Source of the DNA: CAZWLY01 sp964634465
Lineage (GTDB): Bacteria; Desulfobacterota; Desulfarculia; G963662305
NCBI GenBank assembly: GCA_964634465.1
Contig: CAZWLY010000012.1
Coordinates: 50,028 to 114,027 of the forward strand
DNA: 64,000 nt
Direction: 5' to 3'
Below are positions 44,409 through 52,464 of the stretch, piece after piece. Under the pieces are notes generated by a model that saw only the letters and a list, made by a program, of their open reading frames with translations, had not been told where the DNA came from and ran no database searches. A program made the position numbers and the translations under genes. Positions within the stretch are counted from its first letter, which is position 1, and each line of letters begins with the position of its first letter.

Positions 44409-45724
44409 CGCAACCCCCTCAGGAATCGCCACCACAATTCAACTCCGGCGAGCGGGTTGGCGCCGGCCAGAGCCTTCAACAACCGAGGCCAGGCCAGGGG
44501 CCGCAGATAATAAGCCAGGTAGACTCGTCGTAAAAAAGGCGACCATTCGGCCAATTGCCGCTCCGTCGCCTCGGCCCAAGACTCGAGCGAGATCGACTCG
44601 GCGCCCCAGGCCGTAGTCGGGTATGGGCTGAAGGCGTGGAAGGAGGCGAAATCCGGGGCCAGCTCCTTGGCCAGGCTCAGCGTCCGGCGGGCCTCTTGCC
44701 GGCCTTCGCCGGGCAGGCCGACCATGAAAAAGCCGGCCGTGGCGATGCCCGCCCGCCGGGCCGCTTCAAAGGCGGCGGCCGTCGCCGCCAACTCGAGCCT
44801 CTTGCCCGAATCGGCCATGGTCTCAGCCGAGGCCGACTCGACGCCGAAGTGGATCAAGGCGCAACCGGCTTGGCGCATGAGGCGCAGCAGGGGCGGGTCA
44901 ACGGTGTCGGCCCTGGTCTGGCAACACCACTTGACCTTGAGACGCCGAGCGATCAACCCCTGGCAAAGCTCCTCCACGACCTCCCTCCGGGCGGTGAACT
45001 CGAGGTCGATGAAGTAGATCGACTCGGCCCGGTGGTCCCGGACCACTCGCTCGACTTCGTCCAGGAGCCGCCGGCCCGATTTGGAGGCGACCTTGGCCGG
45101 GTACATGGCCTTGAGGCAGAAGGCGCATCGCCAGGGGCAGCCCCGGCCGGCCTCCAGGACGGCCAGCCGGCGGCCGAGGAGTTCGTAGGCGTACTCGTCG
45201 AGGTTGATGAGATGGTAGGCCGGCGGCGGCAAGGCGTCCAGATCGATCGGCCGCGGCTCGGCGGCGGCCCGGCCGTCAGGGAGGGCAAGGCCTCGGATTT
45301 CGTCCCAGGCCGCCCCGGCGGCCAGGTCGAGAACGGCGCCTTCGGGCTGGCCGCGAATGACTCCGGCCGCGCCGGTCAGGGCCAGGACTTCCTTCGAAAA
45401 GAGCGTGCCGTGGACGCCGGAGAGAATCAGTTTTTTCTTGGGCAAATGCCCAAGCAAGCGAACCACTCCGTCCAACTCGACGTTGGGGCACTGCCAGCGA
45501 TCCAGGGGCGAGGTGGTTAAGATAACGATATCAGCCTGTTGGGCCAATCTGTGTATGTGGTCGTCGGCCCAGTTTTTGGCCCGCTGGTCGATCAGCTTCA
45601 CCCGATGACCGGCCTCTTCCAGAATGGCGGCGCAGTTCAGCAGGTCCAGGGGCGGCCAGGCCCGGTTGTAGCGGCCCCGGCTGACCCGGCCGCCAAAGGA
45701 TGGATTGAGGAGTAAAAACCGCAC
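44405..45724 (-). CDS. B12-binding radical SAM enzyme
   Basis: 439 aa. N-terminal cobalamin-binding Rossmann-like domain (LLLNPSFGG, PPLDLLNCAAILEEAGHRVKLID) followed by the radical SAM core with CxxxCxxC in GRGCPWRCAFCLKAMYP near residue 195, then HFGVESASAETM and FFMVGLPGEG. This class (BchE/HpnP/HpnJ-like) performs methylation, cyclisation or C-C bond chemistry on unactivated carbons, often in lipids. Substrate unknown. It is cotranscribed with a GT2 gene. Confidence 0.9.
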   Translation of the reverse strand: MRFLLLNPSFGGRVSRGRYNRAWPPLDLLNCAAILEEAGHRVKLIDQRAKNWADDHIHRLAQQADIVILTTSPLDRWQCPNVELDGVVRLLGHLPKKKLILSGVHGTLFSKEVLALTGAAGVIRGQPEGAVLDLAAGAAWDEIRGLALPDGRAAAEPRPIDLDALPPPAYHLINLDEYAYELLGRRLAVLEAGRGCPWRCAFCLKAMYPAKVASKSGRRLLDEVERVVRDHRAESIYFIDLEFTARREVVEELCQGLIARRLKVKWCCQTRADTVDPPLLRLMRQAGCALIHFGVESASAETMADSGKRLELAATAAAFEAARRAGIATAGFFMVGLPGEGRQEARRTLSLAKELAPDFASFHAFSPYPTTAWGAESISLESWAEATERQLAEWSPFLRRVYLAYYLRPLAWPRLLKALAGANPLAGVELWWRFLRGLR

Positions 45725-45795
45725 CGCAAGGCCCCGGCCCAGGATTTATCAGGTTGAGACATTCTGCCTTGGGCCGGAGGCGGGGTCAAGTGGGC

Positions 45796-46608
45796 TCAAG
45801 GAGCGCCCGGCTCCAGCCGAAAGCCCGGCATGAGGCACAGTCTTCGAAAGCCCAGGCGGCGATAGACCGGCTCGCCCATCTTTGAGGCGTGGAGGACGGC
45901 CGTCTCGAGGCCGCGACGCCGGGCCTCGGCCAAGGCGGCCAGGCTGAGGGCGGTGGCCAGACCCCGGCGGCGGTATTCGGGCCGGGTGGCGACATAGCCC
46001 AACCCGGCCGAACCGGGCAGGAAGCGGACCGAGGCCGCGGCGGCGAGCCGGCCGCGGAGGTAACCGGCCAGGTAGAGCACCCGGCTTCGGGGCTCGCTCA
46101 TCCGCCCGGCGAACAGCCGGGCCAAGGCCTGGGCCGAGCCTTTGGTCATCCGAAACCCTTCCGCCACCACCGCCAGCCATTCCTCCAGCTCGGCCGGATC
46201 GTCAACCGGTTCGATCGTCAACCCCGGCGTCGGCCGGGGCGAAGGCAGATCGGCCAGATCGGCGGCCATCCCGAACAGGGGCTCGATCTCGATCAGACCG
46301 GTCTTTTTCAAGCGCCGGCCCAGGTCGGCCGGGGTCGAGGTCGGCCCGACCCGCCAGGTCATGGGTACGCCGGCCCGCCTGAAGCGCTCGATGGTCGTCC
46401 GGATGATCTCGTCGGCGTCGTCTTCAGCCAACCGGGCCCCGAAAACCGAGTTGAACATCGGCGAGGGCAGGTCGGTCAGGACCCAGCTCAGTTCAGGGCC
46501 AAAGGAGTAGACCGCGCCGGGATGGCCGGCGTAGAGTCGGCGGATCGCGCTCCAGTGGTCATCGATCATTCGGAGCCGTTCCCCGAGGGTGGGCGAAGCG
46601 TCGGTCAT
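45796..46608 (-). CDS. GNAT family N-acetyltransferase
   Basis: 270 aa; two adjacent ATGs (46611, 46608), the second better spaced from GGAAGG. The C-terminal half is a GNAT fold: LYLAGYLRGRLAAAASVRF, GLGYVATRPEYRRRGLATALSLAAL (acetyl-CoA loop R/Q-x-x-G-x-G/A) and GEPVYRRLGFRRL. The N-terminal half (TWRVGPTSTPADLGRRLKK) is a decayed second GNAT-like domain. Substrate unknown. Confidence 0.85.
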   Translation of the reverse strand: MTDASPTLGERLRMIDDHWSAIRRLYAGHPGAVYSFGPELSWVLTDLPSPMFNSVFGARLAEDDADEIIRTTIERFRRAGVPMTWRVGPTSTPADLGRRLKKTGLIEIEPLFGMAADLADLPSPRPTPGLTIEPVDDPAELEEWLAVVAEGFRMTKGSAQALARLFAGRMSEPRSRVLYLAGYLRGRLAAAASVRFLPGSAGLGYVATRPEYRRRGLATALSLAALAEARRRGLETAVLHASKMGEPVYRRLGFRRLCLMPGFRLEPGAP

Positions 46609-46733
46609 CATCTCCCTTCCGGTTCACCGCCGGCGGACTCGGCGGCCGGCGAATCGCCGGGCCGGTTCCAACCGGGCGGGCCCGATGGTTCCCGGCGACG
46701 ATCGGCCATGAAATCCGGCCCGGAAAAATGAAA

Positions 46734-46764
46734 CGGGAGCGCCCCCTTTTCGGAAGCGCCCCCG
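46734..46764 (-). terminator. rho-independent terminator after fhs
   Basis: On the minus strand a 13-bp stem (CGGGGGCGCTTCC / GGGGGCGCTCCCG, three G-T pairs) with a GAAAA loop is followed by TTTCATTTTT. It lies 22 bases past the fhs stop. Confidence 0.8.
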
Positions 46765-46786
46765 GTCTATCCTTCAAACGAGGGGC

Positions 46787-48556
46787 TTAGAACAGGCCGG
46801 TGACCTTGCCGGTCTCGACGTCCACGTCCACGCGGCGGTAAGCCGGGTTGGAGCCGGTGCCGGGCATCAGCGAAATGGTGCCGGCCACCGGGACGACGAA
46901 GCCCGCGCCGCCGTAGGTCAGGATGTCGCGGACGTAGAGCTTCCAGCCCTTGGGCACACCCTTGAGGGCCGGGTTGTCCGAGAGCGACAGGTGAGTCTTG
47001 ACCATGCAGGTGCCCAGCTTGGCCAGCTCGGGGTCGGCCTCCATCTTCTTGGCCTTGGCCTCGGCCTCGGGGGAGTACTCGACGCCGTCCGCGCCGTAGA
47101 CCTCCTGGGCGATGAGCTCGATGCGCTTGCGAAGCGGGGTGTCCAGCTCGTAGAGGAACTTGAACTCGTTGGGCTCGTCGCAGGCGTCCTTGACCGCGTC
47201 GGCGAACTCCAACGCGCCCTCGCCGCCCTTCTCCCAGTGGCGGGACAGGGCCACCCGAGCGCCGGCCGCCTCGCCCATCTCGCGGACCTTGGCGATCTCG
47301 GCCTCGGTGTCGGTGTAGAAGGCGTTGATGCACACCACCGGGTTGATGCCGGCCTTGCGGACGGTGTTGATGTGGTGGACCAGGTTCTCGCAGCCCTTCT
47401 CGACCCACTCGACGTTCTCCTCGCCGTACTCGGGCGGCATCGGCTTGCCGGGTACTGGGATCGGCGCGCCGCCGTGGCACTTGAGGGCCCGGATGGTGGC
47501 CACGATCACGGCGCAGTTGGGCTTGAGGCCGGAGAAGCGGCACTTGAGGTTCCAGAACTTCTCGAAGCCGATGTCGGCGCCGAAGCCGGACTCGGTGATG
47601 TGGTAATCGGAGAGCTTCAGGGCCACCCGGTCGGCGATGATCGACGACTGGCCGATGGCGATGTTGGCGAAGGGACCGGCGTGGACGAAGACCGGCTGGC
47701 CTTCCAGGCTCTGGAGCAGGTTGGGCTTGATCGCCTCGGCCATCCAGGCGGTCATGGCGCCGTCAACCTCCAGATCGGCCGTGGTGACCGGCTTGCCCTT
47801 CTTGTCGTAGGCGACCACGATCTTGCCCATCCGCTCCCGCATGTCCTTGAGATCCCGGGCCACGGCCAGGATGGCCATCACCTCGGAGGAGACGGCGATG
47901 CCAAACTTGGACGGCATGGTGAAGCCGTCGAACTTGCCGCCGATGCCGATGATGATGTTGCGAAGCGCCTGGGCGCAGAAGTCGATGATCCAACCCATCT
48001 CGACGTTGGTCGGGTCGATGTCGAGGCGACGCATGCCGGAGAGCCGCTCGAGTTGCTCGTCGTCGTAGTTGCGCTCGTGCTGCATCCGCGCGGTGAGAGC
48101 CACCATGGCCAGGTTGTGGGCGTTCATGATGGCGTTGATGTCGCCGGTCAGGCCCAGGGAGAACGGGGTCAAGGGGATGCACTGGGCCAAGCCGCCGCCG
48201 GCCGCCGAGCCCTTGATGTTCATCGTCGGACCGCCGGAGGGCTGGCGGATGGCCGCGGTGACGTTGAGCCCCCGCTTGCCCATGCCCTGCAGCAGACCCA
48301 TCGACGAGGTGGACTTGCCTTCGCCCAGGGGCGTCGGGGTGATGGCGGTGACGTCGATGTACTTGGCGTTGGGCCGGTCCTTCAAGCGCTCGAGGACCTT
48401 CATGTAATCGACCTTGCCGAAGTAGTGACCGTAGGGCAAAAGCTCCTCTTCCTCCAGACCCAGTTCGTCTCGGATCTGGTAGACCGTCTTCATCGTCGCT
48501 TCGGCTGCCTCAGCGATTTTCCAGTCCGGATTCTTGGTTGGATCGGGTAGGGCCAT
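46787..48556 (-). CDS. fhs: formate-tetrahydrofolate ligase
   Basis: 589 aa; ATG 48556 is preceded by AAGGAGGAG. Joins formate to THF with ATP, giving 10-formyl-THF, the entry to the methyl branch of the Wood-Ljungdahl pathway or the source of purine formyl groups. The P-loop is ITPTPLGEGKSTSSMG; other family blocks are AAIRQPSGGPTMNIKG, LTGDINAIMNAHNL and VHAGPFANIAIGQSS. Residues 1-65 are a slightly extended N-terminus. A strong terminator follows, so it is monocistronic. Confidence 0.97.
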   Translation of the reverse strand: MALPDPTKNPDWKIAEAAEATMKTVYQIRDELGLEEEELLPYGHYFGKVDYMKVLERLKDRPNAKYIDVTAITPTPLGEGKSTSSMGLLQGMGKRGLNVTAAIRQPSGGPTMNIKGSAAGGGLAQCIPLTPFSLGLTGDINAIMNAHNLAMVALTARMQHERNYDDEQLERLSGMRRLDIDPTNVEMGWIIDFCAQALRNIIIGIGGKFDGFTMPSKFGIAVSSEVMAILAVARDLKDMRERMGKIVVAYDKKGKPVTTADLEVDGAMTAWMAEAIKPNLLQSLEGQPVFVHAGPFANIAIGQSSIIADRVALKLSDYHITESGFGADIGFEKFWNLKCRFSGLKPNCAVIVATIRALKCHGGAPIPVPGKPMPPEYGEENVEWVEKGCENLVHHINTVRKAGINPVVCINAFYTDTEAEIAKVREMGEAAGARVALSRHWEKGGEGALEFADAVKDACDEPNEFKFLYELDTPLRKRIELIAQEVYGADGVEYSPEAEAKAKKMEADPELAKLGTCMVKTHLSLSDNPALKGVPKGWKLYVRDILTYGGAGFVVPVAGTISLMPGTGSNPAYRRVDVDVETGKVTGLF

Positions 48557-48923
48557 TAGGTCTCCTCCTTAAATACGGGTGTGATTCGTGTCTAAATCGA
48601 CGAGGCCTGTCGAGGATAGGTGTGGCAGACCTCTGAGTTTCCTTGGGTTTGCGGTTATCTCCGTTACAGTACAGGCTGGCGAATCTACGCGGTTAACATT
48701 AAAAACGGCCCAATCAGGGCAGATTTGTACCATGTCGTCCGGAGGCGAGTCAAGGGAATATGAGGGGCGATTCACCGCCCCGTAAGCGCCGGAGCGGCCC
48801 GGACGCTCCTTACCGGGCGGTTCCAACAACCAGGTTGTTTTTGACACTCTTTTCAGGGTATGTTAATCAATCGTGACCTTGTTATGAATTTCACGATGTA
48901 GACTGCTTGAGAAGGAGCCTCCC
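48557..48923. other. divergent control region between fhs and the Nfn-like operon
   Basis: 367 bases without a gene. It contains the fhs ribosome site, a GGGGCG/CGCCCC hairpin near 48763-48780, an imperfect longer hairpin over about 48781-48820, an AACAACC/GGTTGTT hairpin followed by a T-run near 48824-48842 and a plus-strand promoter candidate at 48841. The hairpin/T-run could end a short upstream transcript. Confidence 0.4.
48841..48869 (+). promoter_or_regulatory. candidate promoter for the Nfn-like operon
   Basis: Perfect TTGACA (48841-48846) with a 17-base spacer to TAATCA (48864-48869), 55 bases before the start codon. The -10 is weak. Confidence 0.4.
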
Positions 48924-49775
48924 ATGTACGAGATTCTGGAAAGGCAGGAGCTGGCCGAGGGGACGGTGGTAAAGAACGTCATCACCGCCCCGCTCATCGC
49001 CGCCCAGGCCAAGCCCGGTCAGTTCGTCATCATCCGGGTCAACGAGACCGGCGAGCGCATCCCGCTGACCATGGCCGACACCGACCCGGACAAGGGCACC
49101 ATCACCTTGATTTATCAGGTCGTCGGCAAAACCACGGCCCTGATGAAGACGCTCAAGGTGGGCGACAGCTACTCCGATATCGTCGGCCCCTTGGGCAAGC
49201 CGACCCACATCGAGAAGGTGGGCAAGGTCATCTGCGTCGGCGGCGGGACCGGGGTGGCCGTGCTCCATCCCATCACCCGGGCCCTTAAAGCCGTCGGCAA
49301 CGACGTGACGGCCATCATCGGCGCCAGAACCAAGGACCTTTTGATCCTGGAAGAGGAGATGACCGCCGCCTCCCATCGCCTCTTCATCTGCACCGACGAC
49401 GGCTCCAAGGGACACCACGGTTTCGTGACCGACATCTTGAAGCGCGAGCTTACGGCCAATCCCGACACCAAGCTGGCCGTGTGCATCGGCCCGGTGCCGA
49501 TGATGAAGTTCTGCTCGGCCATGACCAAGGAATTCGACGTCCGGACCCTGGTCAGCCTCAACCCGATCATGGTCGACGGCACCGGCATGTGCGGTTGCTG
49601 CCGGGTGACCGTCGGGGGCGAGGTCAAGTTCGCCTGCGTCGACGGCCCCGAGTTCGACGGCCATCAAACCGATTTCGACGAGCTGACCAAGCGTCTGGCC
49701 GCCTACCGCGAGGACGAGGCTCGGTCGATGAATATCTTCCTGGGCAAAGGCGACACCGCCTGCAGCACCGACTAG
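48924..49775 (+). CDS. NfnA-like FAD/NAD-binding and [2Fe-2S] subunit
   Basis: 283 aa; ATG 48924 after AAGGAG. Ferredoxin-reductase fold: QFVIIRVNETGERIPLTMAD (FAD site), VICVGGGTGVAVLHPITRAL (nucleotide site), and a C-terminal cysteine cluster GTGMCGCCRVTVGGEVKFACVDG for a [2Fe-2S] centre. The family includes dihydroorotate dehydrogenase electron-transfer subunits and SudB/NfnA. Twelve bases before the GltA/NfnB-like gene, which identifies it as the small subunit of NADH-dependent reduced ferredoxin:NADP oxidoreductase or a sulfide dehydrogenase-like complex. Confidence 0.92.
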   Translation: MYEILERQELAEGTVVKNVITAPLIAAQAKPGQFVIIRVNETGERIPLTMADTDPDKGTITLIYQVVGKTTALMKTLKVGDSYSDIVGPLGKPTHIEKVGKVICVGGGTGVAVLHPITRALKAVGNDVTAIIGARTKDLLILEEEMTAASHRLFICTDDGSKGHHGFVTDILKRELTANPDTKLAVCIGPVPMMKFCSAMTKEFDVRTLVSLNPIMVDGTGMCGCCRVTVGGEVKFACVDGPEFDGHQTDFDELTKRLAAYREDEARSMNIFLGKGDTACSTD

Positions 49776-49787
49776 GGGGCGTGGAAA

Positions 49788-51191
49788 ATGAGTGCCAAAG
49801 AGAAGATCGAACGCCAGAAAATGCCCGAGCAGCCGCCCGAGGTGCGGCGCCACAACTTCGACGAGGTGCCCTACGGCTACGACGAGAACATGGCCATGCT
49901 GGAGGCCAGCCGGTGTCTGAATTGTAAGAAGCCGGCCTGCGTCACTGGCTGCCCGGTCCAGATCGACATCCCCGGCTTCATCGTCCGGATCAAGGACGGC
50001 GACTTCGAGGGCGCGCTCAACGTCTTGAAGCAGAAGACCTCTCTGCCGGCGGTCTGCGGCCGCGTCTGCCCCCAGGAGACCCAGTGCGAGGCGGTCTGCG
50101 TGTTGGGCAAGAAGGACGATCCCGTGGCCATCGGCTCGCTGGAGCGCTTCGTCGCCGACTGGGGCCTGAACCGCCACGAGCAGACGCTGCCCGAGTTGCC
50201 GGAGAAGACCGGCAAGCGGGTGGCCGTGGTCGGCTCCGGGCCCTCGGGCCTGACCGTGGCCGGCGACCTGATCCTCAAAGGTCACGACGTGACCGTCTTC
50301 GAGGCCTTCCACAAGGTCGGCGGAGTTCTGGTCTACGGCATTCCCGAGTTCCGCCTCCCCAAGGCCATCGTCCAGGCCGAAGTCGATTACCTGGAGAAGC
50401 TGGGCGTGGAGTTCGTGACCAACTTCGTCGTCGGCAAGACCAAGACCATCGATCAACTCCTCGACGAAGACGGCTACGACGCCCTTTACATCGGCGTCGG
50501 AGCCGGCCTGCCGCGCTTCCTGGGCATCCCCGGCGAGAACCTGATCGGCATCTACTCGGCCAACGAGTACCTGACCCGGGCCAATCTGATGAAGGCCTAC
50601 GACTTCCCCAACTACGACACGCCGCTGGTCAAGGGCAAAAACGTGGCCGTCTTCGGCGCGGGCAACGTGGCCATGGACGCCGCCCGGACGGCGCTTCGCA
50701 TGGGGGCGGAGAAGGTCCGCATCGTCTACCGCCGCTCCGAGGCCGAGATCCCGGCCCGGGCTGAGGAGGTCCACCACGCCAAAGACGAAGGCGTCGAGTT
50801 CCATCTCCTGACCATGCCCACCATGTTCCACGGCGACGAGGAGGGCCGGGTGCGAGGCATGACCTGCCTCCAGTGCGAGTTGGGCGAACCGGACGAGTCG
50901 GGCCGCTGCCGGCCGTTCGCCATCGACAACTCCGAGTTCACCATGGAGTGCGACCTGGTGGTCATCGCCGTCGGCTCCGGGGCCAACCCGATCATCACCC
51001 AGACCACGCTCGATCTGGAGGTCAACAAGTGGGGCTACATCGTGGCCGAGGAGGAGACGGGCAAGACCAAGAAGCCCAGGGTCTGGGCCGGCGGCGACAT
51101 CGTCACCGGCGCGGCGACGGTCATTCTGGCCATGGGCGCCGGGCGCAAGGCGGCCGACTCGATCCATAACTACCTGACCTGGGGCTGGTAG
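49788..51191 (+). CDS. NfnB-like / glutamate-synthase small-subunit-type flavoprotein
   Basis: 467 aa. N-terminal Fe-S domain with CLNCKKPACVTGCPVQIDIP and CGRVCPQETQCEAVCV, then FAD motif VAVVGSGPSGLTVAGDLI, NADPH motif VAVFGAGNVAMDAARTAL and the C-terminal GGDIVTGAATVILAMG. Annotated widely as homotetrameric glutamate synthase (GltA), but with the NfnA-like gene directly upstream it more likely forms the bifurcating NfnAB complex that balances NADH, NADPH and ferredoxin. A GC-rich hairpin follows its stop. Confidence 0.92.
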   Translation: MSAKEKIERQKMPEQPPEVRRHNFDEVPYGYDENMAMLEASRCLNCKKPACVTGCPVQIDIPGFIVRIKDGDFEGALNVLKQKTSLPAVCGRVCPQETQCEAVCVLGKKDDPVAIGSLERFVADWGLNRHEQTLPELPEKTGKRVAVVGSGPSGLTVAGDLILKGHDVTVFEAFHKVGGVLVYGIPEFRLPKAIVQAEVDYLEKLGVEFVTNFVVGKTKTIDQLLDEDGYDALYIGVGAGLPRFLGIPGENLIGIYSANEYLTRANLMKAYDFPNYDTPLVKGKNVAVFGAGNVAMDAARTALRMGAEKVRIVYRRSEAEIPARAEEVHHAKDEGVEFHLLTMPTMFHGDEEGRVRGMTCLQCELGEPDESGRCRPFAIDNSEFTMECDLVVIAVGSGANPIITQTTLDLEVNKWGYIVAEEETGKTKKPRVWAGGDIVTGAATVILAMGAGRKAADSIHNYLTWGW

Positions 51192-51208
51192 GCCTGAAAT
51201 ACAAACTG

Positions 51209-51241
51209 GACGGCGGGCCCCTCCCCGGCGGGGGGCCCGTC
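51209..51241 (+). terminator. GC-rich hairpin after the Nfn-like operon
   Basis: GACGG-C-GGGCCCC pairs with GGGGGCCCGTC across a short loop with one bulge. The trailing sequence (TCTCGTC) lacks a strong T-run, so termination may be partial. Confidence 0.45.
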
Positions 51242-51414
51242 TCGTCATCGGGGTCGTTGTGTTCCCGCCGGCAGAATCAAGGGGCGATCGGACGCCGCGC
51301 TCCGTTCGAAATCGGCCGGGCTGGACAATGGGCTCCGAGTGGGGTAAATATCAGTTGGCCGGCGGTTCCGGTGAAACTCCGGGCCGGCTCTCAAAGTTTT
51401 CTGGAGCGCGGGGG

Positions 51415-52209
51415 ATGCGAGACATCCAAAACGAGCCGGATAACCGCAACGTGGCCATCGACAAGGTCGGGGTCAAGGACATCCGCTACCCGGTGACCGT
51501 CCGCGACAAGACCGAGGGCGTCCAGCGGACCGTGGCCTCGATCAACATGTACGTCAACCTGCCCCACTCCTACAAGGGCACCCACATGAGCCGCTTCATC
51601 GAACTCCTGGCCGAGTTCTCCGACTCCAAGGAGCTCGACCTGCACTCCTTCAAGGATATCATGGAGGAGATGAAGACCCGCCTCAACGCCGAGAGCGCCC
51701 ACCTGGAGATGAGCTTCCCCTACTTCATCTCCAAATCGGCGCCGGTCAGCGGCGCTTCGGGCCTGATGGAGTACAACTGCACCTTCACCGGCTCGGCCAA
51801 CGGCAAGGGCGAGCGGGACATGATCGTTCAGGTCAGCGTGCCGATCACCACGCTTTGCCCTTGCTCCAAGGAGATCTCCGATTCCGGGGCCCACAACCAG
51901 CGGGGCGAGGTCCGGGTGGCCATCCGCTACAAGTCGTTTTTCTGGATCGAGGACCTGATCGCCATGATCGAGTCCTGCGCCTCCTCGCCGGTCTATTCGG
52001 TCCTGAAGCGGGAGGACGAGAAAGAGGTCACCGAGGCGGCCTACGACAACCCCAAGTTCGTCGAGGACGTCGTCCGCGAGGTGGCCCTCAAGCTCCTGGC
52101 CGACGACAACGTGACCTGGTTCGCGGTGGATACCGAGAACTTCGAGTCCATCCACAACCACTCGGCCTACGCCTATATCGAGCGGGACAAACGGCAGAAA
52201 CGGGCCTAA
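51415..52209 (+). CDS. folE2: GTP cyclohydrolase FolE2 (type IB)
   Basis: 264 aa; start ATG 51415, the first that gives the conserved N-terminus DIQNEPDNRNVAIDKVGV with YPVTVRDK. Opens the GTP ring to give dihydroneopterin triphosphate for folate or queuosine synthesis. The metal ligand cysteine is in TTLCPCSKEISDSGAHNQRG, and the catalytic His/Glu block lies in ENFESIHNHSAYAYIE near the C-terminus. Type IB enzymes can use metals other than zinc. Folate supply fits with fhs nearby. Confidence 0.95.
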   Translation: MRDIQNEPDNRNVAIDKVGVKDIRYPVTVRDKTEGVQRTVASINMYVNLPHSYKGTHMSRFIELLAEFSDSKELDLHSFKDIMEEMKTRLNAESAHLEMSFPYFISKSAPVSGASGLMEYNCTFTGSANGKGERDMIVQVSVPITTLCPCSKEISDSGAHNQRGEVRVAIRYKSFFWIEDLIAMIESCASSPVYSVLKREDEKEVTEAAYDNPKFVEDVVREVALKLLADDNVTWFAVDTENFESIHNHSAYAYIERDKRQKRA

Positions 52210-52464
52210 TCGGGCCGGCCGGTCTTCCGCGGCGCCTCCATTCCGAGCGGCGGGAAACCTCCCAATTCGACTTGGTTCCACCCGAAGCGACGCCTCGGGC
52301 TCTCGGCCAAACGCCTCTCCGGAACTGGAGCGGTGGGCCGGGGTCCGGGCGAAAGCGCCCCCGCCAGCCGGCCCTGCCTCCCTGATCAGGCTCCAGGGAC
52401 GGCCTCCGGCCACGGGCCGGCTGACTACAGAAACGCCCCCGGGGATGACAGGGAAGGGTCGTCG

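Noticed and set aside
48557..48700. Possible tetrahydrofolate riboswitch upstream of fhs
   Set aside because: The leader has no match to the conserved THF riboswitch core that I could see.
49788..51191. Calling the NfnB-like gene a glutamate synthase small subunit
   Set aside because: No large glutamate-synthase gene is present and the adjacent NfnA-like subunit points to the bifurcating complex.
48891..51248. Long minus-strand frame across the Nfn-like genes
   Set aside because: Shadow frame; the plus-strand proteins carry all motifs.
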